From the NCBI GenBank assembly GCA_016295455.1, contig JAEDLE010000026.1, positions 1 to 25,732 on the forward strand: 25,732 nt of DNA, given 5' to 3'. Within the stretch, counting starts at the first letter, position 1, and the number at the start of each line of letters is the position of its first letter. The notes below the pieces were generated by a model. It ran no database searches. It had not been told where the DNA came from and was given only the letters and a program-made list of their open reading frames with translations. The position numbers and the translations under genes are program-made. The stretch comes from Bacteroidales bacterium. GTDB lineage: Bacteria; Bacteroidota; Bacteroidia; Bacteroidales; UBA932. This document shows, in pieces, positions 7,047 to 14,927 of this stretch.

Positions 7047-7205
7047 ATGGCAAAGAAAGCAGTCGCTACATTCGCAGCCAAGGCTGGTTCCAGAAGTATG
7101 GTAAAGTGCATCCGTATGGATAAGTCTCCTAAGACCGGAGCATACGTCTTCACAGAGTTGCTCGTCGAGTCAGGCAAGGAGAAGGAGTTCTTCAACAAGA
7201 AGTAA
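7047..7205 (+). CDS. DUF4295 family protein, probable Bacteroidota-specific ribosomal protein
   Basis: This 52-residue basic protein starts MAKKAVATFAAKAGSRSM and ends SGKEKEFFNKK. It matches DUF4295, a short family always found beside L28 and L33 in this phylum. From memory, the Flavobacterium johnsoniae ribosome structure assigned a protein of this kind to the 50S subunit (named bL38); that link should be confirmed. The ATG at 7047 is preceded by AGGAG (7033-7037) at 9 nt, a moderate Shine-Dalgarno sequence. It is the last gene before the terminator at 7227. Confidence 0.85.
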   Translation: MAKKAVATFAAKAGSRSMVKCIRMDKSPKTGAYVFTELLVESGKEKEFFNKK

Positions 7206-7214
7206 TTTTCCCGC

Positions 7215-7260
7215 ACGCGATACGGAAGAGGATGTCCGAAGGGGCATCCTCTTTTCGCGT
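7215..7260 (+). terminator. Terminator after the DUF4295 gene
   Basis: An 11-bp stem, AGAGGATGTCC (7227-7237) with GGGCATCCTCT (7242-7252), closes a GAAG loop and runs into TTTT (7252-7255). Outside it ACGCGA (7215-7220) can pair with TCGCGT (7255-7260). It should end the rpmB-rpmG-DUF4295 transcript and separates it from ftsY. Confidence 0.85.
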
Positions 7261-7346
7261 CTGTACGGGACTGGGACTATCCGCTGCAGGCACTGTTCAG
7301 TCGCAAATTATCCCCTCCCTTAGTTTTCATTACCCTGCGAATTTGT

Positions 7347-7354
7347 TATATTTG
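7347..7354 (+). promoter_or_regulatory. -7 promoter box of ftsY
   Basis: TATATTTG is an exact TAnnTTTG match. It predicts a start near 7360 and a leader of about 85 nt before the ftsY ATG at 7446. No clear -33 TTTG is visible at 19-21 nt. Confidence 0.6.
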
Positions 7355-7375
7355 CAAGTTACAAGCTAAAAATTT

Positions 7376-7438
7376 GGGAATTTCCGTTTCGCAAGCGGCA
7401 CAATTCCCGGAGTATTGTTAAGTTATGACTTGCGAAAC
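7376..7438 (+). promoter_or_regulatory. Structured ftsY leader with two exclusive pairings
   Basis: GGGAATT (7376-7382) and AATTCCC (7402-7408) form a stem, with an inner CCGTTT/AAGCGG stem around a CGC loop. The inner segment GTTTCGCAAG (7386-7395) is also the perfect reverse complement of CTTGCGAAAC (7429-7438), eight nt before the ftsY ATG. The two folds cannot form together. A five-codon frame (MTCET, 7425-7442) overlaps the second arm. A regulatory leader is inferred; no known riboswitch class is recognised. Confidence 0.45.
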
Positions 7439-7445
7439 TTGAGTT

Positions 7446-8378
7446 ATGGGAATTTTCGACAAAGGCTTCAAGAAAACCAACATGAACTTCTTCCAGAAGA
7501 TCTCGAGGGCCATCACAGGCAAGTCCAAGGTGGACGACGACCTGCTGGATGCAATAGAGGAGGCGCTCATTTCTTCGGATATGGGTGTGGACACCACTCT
7601 CAAGATAATAGACAATCTTGAAGACAGGGTTCACACTGAAAAGTACGTGTCCATCGAGGAACTGACGGAGATGCTCAGGGAAGAGATAGGCGCCCTGATG
7701 AAGGTGGATGAGGAGGACGGTCCGGTTGAGCCTTTCGATTTCAGCAAGAAGCCGTATGTGATGATGGTAGTCGGCGTCAACGGAGTGGGCAAGACCACGA
7801 CCATAGGCAAGCTCGCCTCCAGGCTCAAGGCCGAAGGCAAGAAAGTCATCATAGGCGCGGCGGACACCTTCAGGGCTGCTGCGGTCGATCAGCTTGCGAT
7901 ATGGGCTGAAAGGGCCGGCGTGGACATGGTCCGTCAGGATATGGGTTCGGACCCGGCCTCCGTGGCATATGACACCGTCCGTTCTGCAGTCGCCAAGAAT
8001 GCCGACGTGGTTCTCATCGACACTGCGGGCAGGCTCCACAACAGGATAGACCTGATGAACGAGCTGACCAAGATCAGAAACGTGATGAGGAAGGTCATTC
8101 CGGATGCTCCTCACGACGTGCTGCTGGTGCTTGATTCCACCACGGGACAGAACGCCTTCCAGCAGGCCAGGGAGTTCTCCAGGGCTACTGACGTTACCTC
8201 CCTTGCTGTCACCAAGCTCGACGGTTCGGCCAAGGGCGGAGTGGTGGTCGGCATAGTCGACCAGTTCCATATTCCCATCCGTTTCATCGGCATAGGCGAG
8301 GGCATAGACGACCTCAAGGTGTTCGACAAGAAAGAGTTCGTCTCATCGCTGTTCTCCATCAAGGATTTCGAAAAATAA
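7446..8378 (+). CDS. ftsY: Signal recognition particle receptor FtsY
   Basis: This SRP-GTPase receives ribosome-SRP complexes at the inner membrane. At 310 residues it has the NG domain with almost no acidic A region: a short amphipathic start (MGIFDKGFKK), N-domain helices (about 15-100, with ALISSDMG), then G1 GVNGVGKTTT (110-119), DTFRAAA (140-146), DTAGR (192-196) and TKLDG (256-260), with GIGEGIDDL near the end. All GTPase motifs are intact. The short form fits Bacteroidota. The ATG at 7446 is downstream of a foldable leader. pheT follows after 14 nt and may be co-transcribed. Confidence 0.97.
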   Translation: MGIFDKGFKKTNMNFFQKISRAITGKSKVDDDLLDAIEEALISSDMGVDTTLKIIDNLEDRVHTEKYVSIEELTEMLREEIGALMKVDEEDGPVEPFDFSKKPYVMMVVGVNGVGKTTTIGKLASRLKAEGKKVIIGAADTFRAAAVDQLAIWAERAGVDMVRQDMGSDPASVAYDTVRSAVAKNADVVLIDTAGRLHNRIDLMNELTKIRNVMRKVIPDAPHDVLLVLDSTTGQNAFQQAREFSRATDVTSLAVTKLDGSAKGGVVVGIVDQFHIPIRFIGIGEGIDDLKVFDKKEFVSSLFSIKDFEK

Positions 8379-8392
8379 AAACTACATACGAT

Positions 8393-10834
8393 ATGAAACT
8401 TTCATACAACTGGCTCAAGGACTATCTTCAGTGCGACCTGACTCCGCAGCAGGTTGCGGATGCGATGACATCCATCGGAATCGAGGTGGATTCCGTCAGC
8501 GAGCAGGAAGAGATACCGGGCGGACTGGCAGGAGTGGTCGTGGCGCACGTGCTCGAGTGCGAGGCGCATCCGGATTCTGACCATCTTCACGTAACCAAGG
8601 TCGATGACGGCAGCGGCACCCCTCTTCAGGTTGTCTGCGGCGCGCCCAATGTGGCTGCAGGACAGAAGGTTCTCTTTGCAAGGATAGGCAGCGTGCTTCC
8701 GGGAGACTTCAAGATCAAGAAGTCCAAGATCAGGGGCGTTGAGTCCTTCGGTATGATTTGCGCCGAGGACGAGCTCGGAATAGGCCAGTCACACGAGGGC
8801 ATAATGGTACTTCCCGAGGATGCCGTTCCCGGAACTTCCGCCAAGGAATTCCTTCATCTCAAGACCGAGGCCGTAATCGAGTACGAAATCACCGCGAACC
8901 GCGTGGATGCCGCATCCCATATAGGAGTAGCCAGGGACCTCTACGCCTACCTCAAGTCCAACGGCCAGCCTTGCAGTTTCAGCTATCCTGACGTGTCCGC
9001 ATACGTCGACGGCGAGGGAGAGGCGATACCTGTGGAAGTGCTCGACCACAGCGCCGCACCGCGCTACATAGGCATAACCATACGCGGCGTGAAGGTCGCT
9101 CCGTCCCCTGAATGGCTCCAGAAGAAGCTGACTTCCATCGGCTTACATCCGGTCAACAACATAGTCGACATATCCAACTTCGTGCTTTTCGAGCTCGGAC
9201 AGCCGCTCCACACCTTCGACGCCGCAAAGATCGGAGGTTCCAAGGTGATAGTGCGCAGGGCTGCGGAAGGAGAGAAGATGGTCACCCTCGACGGCATCGA
9301 GAGGACACTAAAGCCGGAAGACATAGTCATAGCCGACGAAAGCAGGCCAATGTGCATAGCCGGAGTGTTCGGCGGCCTTGATTCAGGTGTCAGCGACAGC
9401 ACCACCGACGTATTCCTCGAGTGCGCATACTTCGACCCGGGTTCGATCAGGAAGACCTCCAAGGCCCACACCCTCCAGACCGACGCGTCCTTCCGCTACG
9501 AGCGTGGCGCCGATCCGCAGATTAATGAATATGCCGCCAGAAGGGCTGCCCTGCTCATCACTGGAATCGCAGGCGGACATATCTGTGGCCATATGCAGGA
9601 AGTATATCCCGAGAAGATTGGTAAGTGCCGCATAGACCTTGATTACGCGAGGATGGAGCGTCTCATAGGCAAGCAGTTGGGCGTCGGAAAGATCGAATCC
9701 ATACTCGAGGCGCTGGGATATGCCTTCGTGGAGAAGAGGGAAGGAGGCGCCCTTGTGGAGGCCCCTTCATATATGATTGACGTGACCAGGGAGTGCGATG
9801 TTGTGGAGGAGGTGCTGCGCATCTACGGCTACAACAATATCGAACTGCCTTCGAATATGCGCATGTCCGTCTCCCCGACTCCGTCACCTGACCCGGAGGC
9901 TGTCCGCAACTATATATCCAACTTCCTGGCAGCCAACGGTTTCGTGGAGACCATGAACAACTCTCTCACAAAGTCCGAGTACTACTCCCGTCTCACGACC
10001 TGGCCGGAGGAAAGTTGCGTAAAGATCGTCAACCCGCTCAGCTCCGACCTCAACGTTATGAGGCAGACCCTCATACTCAACGGCCTTGAGGTCATCTCAT
10101 ACAACATCAACCGCCAGATATCCACCATCAAGAGCTTTGAATATGGCTCCGTGTACAGGCGTCTTCCGGAAGGTGACGGCACTACCCTTGCCTCATATGA
10201 GGAACATCAGTGCTTCGCCCTATTCCAGACCGGACCTGTGGAGAAGAGCTGGCGCTCCGAGGCCAGGAAAGGCAGCTATTACCAGCTCAAGGGCTACCTC
10301 GAGCTGCTCCTGGCACGATACGGTGTCGACATATACACGCTTGAGACTTCGGCTGCACCTGAGGACATATACTCCGAGGGTCTGGTTTATTACCTCCCGG
10401 GTTCGAAGAAACAGCTCGCTGTGATGGGTACGGTGAATCCGGCTCTGGCCAAGCGTTTTGACGTGAAGCAGCCTGTCTTCGCCGCCGAAATATGCTGGCA
10501 GTCCCTGCTCGAGATAGTCAGGAGGGTGAAGGTCAGGTTCCAGGAACTGCCTAAATTCCCTGGGGTCAGGAGAGACCTGGCGATACTCGTGGACGAGAGC
10601 GTGAAATATGCCGACCTCAGGCGCAGTGCCGTCAAGGCCGGAAAGAAACTCCTCCGTCAGGTCAGCCTGTTCGACGTCTACAGGGGTGACAGGATCCCTT
10701 CAGACAAGAAGCAGTACGCCCTCTCCTTCTTCTTCCAGGACAGCGAGAAGACGCTTACAGACGCCGAGATAGAGAAGATGATGAGCAAGATGCTCGCAGT
10801 CTTCCAGAACGAATACGGAGCAACATTACGTTAG
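8393..10834 (+). CDS. pheT: Phenylalanine--tRNA ligase beta subunit
   Basis: PheT pairs with PheS as an alpha2-beta2 enzyme; the beta subunit binds tRNA and edits Tyr-tRNA-Phe. The 813 residues show the EMAP-type tRNA-binding domain near the N-terminus (HPDSDHLHVTKV, 59-70; CGAPN, 82-86; MICAEDELG, 121-129), the B3/B4 editing domain (about 210-390), the B5 domain, a catalytic-like domain, and the C-terminal ferredoxin-fold anticodon-binding domain (from about 719, starting ELPKFPGVRRDLAI). Length is normal. No pheS is in the window, so the two subunits are encoded apart, which is common in this phylum. The stop is 3 nt before the DUF4296 ATG. Confidence 0.98.
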   Translation: MKLSYNWLKDYLQCDLTPQQVADAMTSIGIEVDSVSEQEEIPGGLAGVVVAHVLECEAHPDSDHLHVTKVDDGSGTPLQVVCGAPNVAAGQKVLFARIGSVLPGDFKIKKSKIRGVESFGMICAEDELGIGQSHEGIMVLPEDAVPGTSAKEFLHLKTEAVIEYEITANRVDAASHIGVARDLYAYLKSNGQPCSFSYPDVSAYVDGEGEAIPVEVLDHSAAPRYIGITIRGVKVAPSPEWLQKKLTSIGLHPVNNIVDISNFVLFELGQPLHTFDAAKIGGSKVIVRRAAEGEKMVTLDGIERTLKPEDIVIADESRPMCIAGVFGGLDSGVSDSTTDVFLECAYFDPGSIRKTSKAHTLQTDASFRYERGADPQINEYAARRAALLITGIAGGHICGHMQEVYPEKIGKCRIDLDYARMERLIGKQLGVGKIESILEALGYAFVEKREGGALVEAPSYMIDVTRECDVVEEVLRIYGYNNIELPSNMRMSVSPTPSPDPEAVRNYISNFLAANGFVETMNNSLTKSEYYSRLTTWPEESCVKIVNPLSSDLNVMRQTLILNGLEVISYNINRQISTIKSFEYGSVYRRLPEGDGTTLASYEEHQCFALFQTGPVEKSWRSEARKGSYYQLKGYLELLLARYGVDIYTLETSAAPEDIYSEGLVYYLPGSKKQLAVMGTVNPALAKRFDVKQPVFAAEICWQSLLEIVRRVKVRFQELPKFPGVRRDLAILVDESVKYADLRRSAVKAGKKLLRQVSLFDVYRGDRIPSDKKQYALSFFFQDSEKTLTDAEIEKMMSKMLAVFQNEYGATLR

Positions 10835-10837
10835 CAT

Positions 10838-11434
10838 ATGACCCTGAAGAAAGTCTGCACGGTCCTGATTCTGACGGTGTCTCTTCTCGCCTGCGGCGGT
10901 CCGAAGATGATACCTGAGGAGGATATGTCCGACATCTTCAGGGAAATGTATATGCTGGACCAGTGGCTGGATTCGGGACAGCCGAAGCCCCAAGTGGATT
11001 CGGTGCTGGTGTACGGCACCATATTCAGCAAATACGGGTACAGCATCGATGATTTCAGGTATTCGCTGCGAAGGTATATGGAAGAGAGCGATGCTTTCGT
11101 GGACGTGCTGGACGGGGCGATGGCCTCCATCAACGGGCGTCTGGCGGAACTGACTGCCAGGGACAGCCTGCAGGCGAAAGCAGACAGCATCAGGATGGCT
11201 CACCTGAGGCAACTTGAGGAGATGGACCTGCCGGTGCTGTACAAGGACCTGCTGGTAGGCTTTTTCCCTGCCGACACTGTCTGTCCGGGGCCTGATTCGC
11301 TGCCGTACTGCTTCCGGGTGCCCGTGCTTGACACGATGTTCAACGGACCGGCGCTCATGATACGCGAGCCGGCGGATACTCTCACTGCAGCCGCTGACAG
11401 CCTTGCCGCAGCCGTTCCGGAAGAAATGTCGTGA
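10838..11434 (+). CDS. DUF4296 domain lipoprotein
   Basis: This 198-residue protein has a signal peptide and lipobox LLAC with Cys19. The mature part starts GGPKMIPEEDMSDIFREMYMLD and holds KYGYSIDDFRYSLRRYMEE, which is the shape of DUF4296, a small helical domain of Bacteroidota lipoproteins with no known function. A long helical middle (about 85-140) and an Ala/Asp-rich tail follow. It sits 3 nt behind pheT, so it is probably co-transcribed, and before the radical SAM gene. Residue +2 after the Cys is Gly, giving no inner-membrane retention hint; outer-membrane location is likely but not shown. Confidence 0.75.
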   Translation: MTLKKVCTVLILTVSLLACGGPKMIPEEDMSDIFREMYMLDQWLDSGQPKPQVDSVLVYGTIFSKYGYSIDDFRYSLRRYMEESDAFVDVLDGAMASINGRLAELTARDSLQAKADSIRMAHLRQLEEMDLPVLYKDLLVGFFPADTVCPGPDSLPYCFRVPVLDTMFNGPALMIREPADTLTAAADSLAAAVPEEMS

Positions 11435-11466
11435 AATTGAATTGAAATAATGGTATTCAAAGGCAT

Positions 11467-12222
11467 ATGATGAGAGAGGAACTGGTCTTCGGACCTATAC
11501 ACAGCAGGCGCCTGGGCTCGTCGCTCGGCATAAACCTGCTGCCGGAAAAGGGGAAACTCTGCAACTTCGACTGCATTTACTGCGAGTGCGGCTGGAACAG
11601 GGACGGAAGGGAGGACAAGACCCTGCCTACTGCCGACCGGCTCAGGGAGACACTGGAGACAAAGCTCAAGGAGTGCCTTGAGGCCGGCACGCCTATCGAT
11701 TCCATCACCTTTTCGGGTGACGGGGAGCCTACGCTCAATCCGGAGTTCCCGCAGATGATAGACGTGACCCTGGAACTGAGGGACCGTTATTATCCTAAAG
11801 CCCTGGTTTCGGTGTTGTCGAATGCCACCAGGATATGCCGTGAGGAGGTTTTCCAGGCTCTGCGGAAGGTGGACAATCCCATCCTGAAGATAGATGCGCC
11901 GACTTCCGCGCTGGCCGCCCTGATCAATCAGCCCGCATTCGAATATGATGTCGATGCCGTGGTCCGTTGCCTTGCCCGTTTCGAAGGCGATTTTGTGCTT
12001 CAGACCATGTTTCTCAGGGGCAACGGTTTCGATTCGTCCTCTCCGGAGGTGCTCGGACCGTGGATGGACATAGTCAGGAAGCTCCGTCCTAGGGAGGTGA
12101 TGGTCTATACCCTTGACCGCGAGACTCCGATGTCGGGCCTGCAGCGCTTTTCCGTCAGCGAGATGACCCGGATGGTGCAGCCGCTTATTGATGAAGGATA
12201 CAGAATTCAGATAAAAGGATAA
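11467..12222 (+). CDS. Radical SAM protein, COG0731-like
   Basis: This 251-residue protein carries the cluster motif CNFDCIYC (Cys32, Cys36, Cys39; CX3CX2C) that binds a [4Fe-4S] cluster and S-adenosylmethionine, followed by FSGDGEPTLNPEF, the GxGEP-type strand that contacts SAM. The N-terminal FGPIHSRRLGSSLG and the GDGEPTLNP block are typical of the COG0731 group (distant from TYW1 of wybutosine synthesis). The substrate is unknown. ATG codons at 11467 and 11470 are both possible. It lies 32 nt after the DUF4296 gene and 10 nt before deoC. Half of its Ile codons are AUA (7 of 14). Confidence 0.85.
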   Translation: MMREELVFGPIHSRRLGSSLGINLLPEKGKLCNFDCIYCECGWNRDGREDKTLPTADRLRETLETKLKECLEAGTPIDSITFSGDGEPTLNPEFPQMIDVTLELRDRYYPKALVSVLSNATRICREEVFQALRKVDNPILKIDAPTSALAALINQPAFEYDVDAVVRCLARFEGDFVLQTMFLRGNGFDSSSPEVLGPWMDIVRKLRPREVMVYTLDRETPMSGLQRFSVSEMTRMVQPLIDEGYRIQIKG

Positions 12223-12232
12223 AGGATTAAAT

Positions 12233-13126
12233 ATGGAGAACTTATTGGATAGATATGGTTATGTCCCTGACATTGAGAAGATAGGACGAAATCTGGATGT
12301 GTTGGCCTCCAATCTTGATTCGGTAGTGACGCCTCAGGTCCTGAAGACCTGCTTCTCGCTTATGGACCTGACCACTCTCAGGAGCAATGACACCATTCCT
12401 TACGTCGCGAAGTTTACTGACAAAGTGACCGCATACAGGTCGGCATATCCGGATTATCCGTTGCCGGCTTCGATTTGTGTATATCCGAATTTTGCTGCGA
12501 CGGTCAAGGAGCACCGCTGCAGCCCGGAGCTTCACGTTACGGTGGTTTCAGGCTGTTTCCCTGCTTCGCAGAGTTTTCTGGAGGTGAAGATGAAGGAGTG
12601 TGAACTTGCCGTTCGCGACGGGGCTGACGAGGTTGATATCGTTTTGGCTCTCAATGCTTTCCTTGCCGGTGACCTGGAGTCTGCCAGAAGGGAGGTCAGG
12701 GCAATGAGGGAGTGCATCGACAGGACGGCTGCAGAACTTGGACGCAAGGTTGTGCTGAAGGTCATAATCGAGACCGGTCTGCTCGTTACGCCTGAGAAGA
12801 TTGCCGAGGCTTCGTTCCTTGCGATGGAGGAGGGGGCTGATTTCATCAAGACTTCCACCGGCAAGGTCGAGGTGAACGCGACTCCGACCGCGGCGTACGT
12901 GATGTGTGAGTGTATCCGTGCGTTTTATGCCAAGACTGGCCGCAGGGTCGGCTTCAAGGCTGCCGGCGGCATTTCGTCGGCCATGGATGCGGTCTGCTAT
13001 TATTCGATAGTGAAGAACATTCTGGGTGAGGCTTGGCTTGACAGGAATTATTTCCGTTTCGGCGTGAGCCGCCTGGCGAACAACCTGCTTTCGGCCATCG
13101 AGCAGAAGACGGTTTCTGTCTTCTGA
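12233..13126 (+). CDS. deoC: Deoxyribose-phosphate aldolase
   Basis: DeoC splits 2-deoxyribose 5-phosphate into glyceraldehyde 3-phosphate and acetaldehyde in nucleoside salvage. The 297-residue TIM barrel has the catalytic set: GADEVDIV (130-136, acidic residue D135), the Schiff-base lysine K206 in DFIKTSTGK and K242 in GFKAAGG. It is longer than the E. coli enzyme (259), mainly through an N-terminal helical part (1-45), matching the longer Bacteroidota form. It is the last gene before a terminator (13170-13206). Its Ile codons are mostly AUU (6 of 14, 3 AUA), unlike the radical SAM neighbour. Confidence 0.95.
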   Translation: MENLLDRYGYVPDIEKIGRNLDVLASNLDSVVTPQVLKTCFSLMDLTTLRSNDTIPYVAKFTDKVTAYRSAYPDYPLPASICVYPNFAATVKEHRCSPELHVTVVSGCFPASQSFLEVKMKECELAVRDGADEVDIVLALNAFLAGDLESARREVRAMRECIDRTAAELGRKVVLKVIIETGLLVTPEKIAEASFLAMEEGADFIKTSTGKVEVNATPTAAYVMCECIRAFYAKTGRRVGFKAAGGISSAMDAVCYYSIVKNILGEAWLDRNYFRFGVSRLANNLLSAIEQKTVSVF

Positions 13127-13169
13127 GTTTTCTGGTTTCCTTGATGCCGCCGCATCGCTTGAAAGTTCG

Positions 13170-13206
13170 GGTGACCGGGTCGCAAGACCTCCGGTCACCT
13201 TTTTTT
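13170..13206 (+). terminator. Terminator of the pheT-deoC transcript
   Basis: GGTGACCGG (13170-13178) pairs with CCGGTCACC (13191-13199). The inner GTC/GAC pairs close a GCAA tetraloop, with two unpaired bases on the 3' side. Seven T follow (13200-13206). Confidence 0.9.
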
Positions 13207-13279
13207 CTTTTATCAAAACCCTTGAATTGTGGCGTCAGCATATTTCCGGGATGATTTTTTTAAAACTAAACGTTTATTC

Positions 13280-13311
13280 TTTGGAGAAACGGATAGCAGA
13301 TGATAGATTTG
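13280..13311 (+). promoter_or_regulatory. Promoter of the zincin/DUF3575/Mfa2-like operon
   Basis: A -33 TTTG (13280-13283) and -7 TAGATTTG (13304-13311) are separated by 20 nt, a full match to the Bacteroidota housekeeping promoter. The predicted start lies about 25 nt before the ATG at 13341. Confidence 0.75.
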
Positions 13312-13340
13312 CCCGAGTAACAGAGAAAAACATTTGGATT

Positions 13341-14927
13341 ATGAAAAACTTCACTGCAATATGCCGGCTGTTCGTCGTGGGTATGACGCTGTTGGCCTGT
13401 GACCCGGGCGGCGGATTCGAAGCCCCTCCGGAAGACAACGGCGGGGAGATGGGACACGGGATGATAGTCCTTGGGGAGAAACTCGAGAACCCGTATGCCG
13501 TACGGAACATCACCAGGGCTCTGGACAAGCTTTATCCTACCAGGGCGGACAGGGAGGACCTTATGCCAACGGACAGATATGTGCGTTTCCTGCCCAAGGA
13601 CGGGCAGCAGTATGAACGCCTGCTTTCCCTGGGACTGCTGCTTTCAGACCATCCTCTGGACTACAGGATAGTCCGTGACGGGGATTACTACCAGGATCCG
13701 GCGATACCCGAAGGGGAACTTACCTGGCAATATGCCGTCGTGCCTCCTGATCTGCCCCTGCCCGAGGGTATCAGGGTGGAGATACTTGACGACTGTTTCA
13801 TACCGGAGACCGGAACCCGCAGCAACGGGATCGACTGGGATGCCGTGGAAAGGGAGGCATATGCGCTGACAGGCAATGCCCGGCTCTATAGGGAACCTAC
13901 CAGGGCGGGAAAGACCTGCCCGAAGGGAAGGATATGCATAGTCGATGACGACCTTAACGGGGGCAAGCCTTTCGGTGTGGCGGGCGTGACCGTCCTTTGC
14001 AACAGTTTCGTCAAATTCAGTACGGCGACCACTGACAGGGACGGCTATTACGAGATGTCCAAGGGCTACGATTCCCAGTTGCGCTACCGCCTGCTCTTCC
14101 GCAATGTGCGGGGTTTCTCCATAGGCTTCAACCTGCTGCTCCTGCCGGCTTCGACTTCCGCATTGGGCAAGGCGGGACCGGAAGGCCTGGACTGCACCGT
14201 CACCACCGCTTCGGAGAACAAGCTCTTCGCCCGTGCCGCCGTGAACAATGCAGTCTATGACTACTACTCCCGCTGCAGTTCTGAAGACCTGGATATTCCT
14301 ACCCCTCCCGACAAGCTCAGGATATGGCTGTTCCACAACCTGAACGTCAGCAGCTGCCCTATGCTCAGGCACGGGGCAATGGTAGAAGACGGAGTGATCT
14401 CGGAATATCTTGGCAAATACGTGCCTCTGCTGGAACTCTTCCTGCCGGATGTCACCATAGGGGTGAAAGGAAATGAGTCATATTCCGGACTATATGCCGC
14501 CGCCTGTCACGAGATGGCCCACGCAAGTCATTATACCAGAGTGGGTAACAGCTACTGGAACAAGTACATAGGCTATGTCCTCAAGTCTTTCGCAAAAAGC
14601 CGCAAGCTTGACTATGGCGACGGGACCTCGGAAGATGCAGGATACTGCGCAATAGGCGAGATGTGGGCATATTTCCTTCAGGACAGGATGTGGAATGACA
14701 GATATGGCGGGAATGCGGCTTTTTCGGGCCTGAACTGGTGGTTCCGTCCGCAGATATTCAGCTATCTCAATGACAGGCGTTTCACGGCGTCGATGATCTT
14801 TCAGGGACTGCAGTCTGACATACACGGCACTGAGGCTCTCAGGAGCAGGCTCAAGACCCTGTATCCTTCTGAATCCTCACTGATTGACCAGGCTTTTGCA
14901 AGATATGACTATGGGGACGAGGATTAG
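13341..14927 (+). CDS. Zincin-like metallopeptidase lipoprotein with carboxypeptidase-regulatory-like domain
   Basis: This is a 528-residue predicted lipoprotein: signal peptide and LLAC lipobox with Cys20, then a Gly/Pro/Glu-rich linker. A region of unknown type (about 45-200) is followed by a CarboxypepD_reg-like beta-sandwich (about 211-275: GVAGVTVLC, then TATTDRDGYYEM). The C-terminal half has ACHEMAHASHY, an HExxH zinc motif (H390, E391, H394), and GEMWAYF with E440, a possible third ligand of gluzincin type 46 residues later. The ATG at 13341 gives the signal peptide; an earlier reading would cross the promoter. Its stop overlaps the next gene. Peptidase activity is inferred from the motif; the substrate is unknown. 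It may instead be a structural member of a surface complex. Confidence 0.7.
   Translation: MKNFTAICRLFVVGMTLLACDPGGGFEAPPEDNGGEMGHGMIVLGEKLENPYAVRNITRALDKLYPTRADREDLMPTDRYVRFLPKDGQQYERLLSLGLLLSDHPLDYRIVRDGDYYQDPAIPEGELTWQYAVVPPDLPLPEGIRVEILDDCFIPETGTRSNGIDWDAVEREAYALTGNARLYREPTRAGKTCPKGRICIVDDDLNGGKPFGVAGVTVLCNSFVKFSTATTDRDGYYEMSKGYDSQLRYRLLFRNVRGFSIGFNLLLLPASTSALGKAGPEGLDCTVTTASENKLFARAAVNNAVYDYYSRCSSEDLDIPTPPDKLRIWLFHNLNVSSCPMLRHGAMVEDGVISEYLGKYVPLLELFLPDVTIGVKGNESYSGLYAAACHEMAHASHYTRVGNSYWNKYIGYVLKSFAKSRKLDYGDGTSEDAGYCAIGEMWAYFLQDRMWNDRYGGNAAFSGLNWWFRPQIFSYLNDRRFTASMIFQGLQSDIHGTEALRSRLKTLYPSESSLIDQAFARYDYGDED

Noticed and set aside
7359..8270. A 303-codon minus-strand frame opposite ftsY
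   Set aside because: It lies wholly across ftsY and its leader; the translation is His/Val/Leu-rich low-sense sequence, as expected of an antisense shadow.
11450..11470. Six-codon frame MVFKGI ending at the start of the radical SAM gene
   Set aside because: Such ATG-to-TGA overlaps arise easily by chance; there is no RNA structure or other sign of control.
13644..14372. A 242-codon minus-strand frame opposite the zincin-like gene
   Set aside because: It has no signal or motif, while the plus strand has a promoter, signal peptide and HExxH motif.
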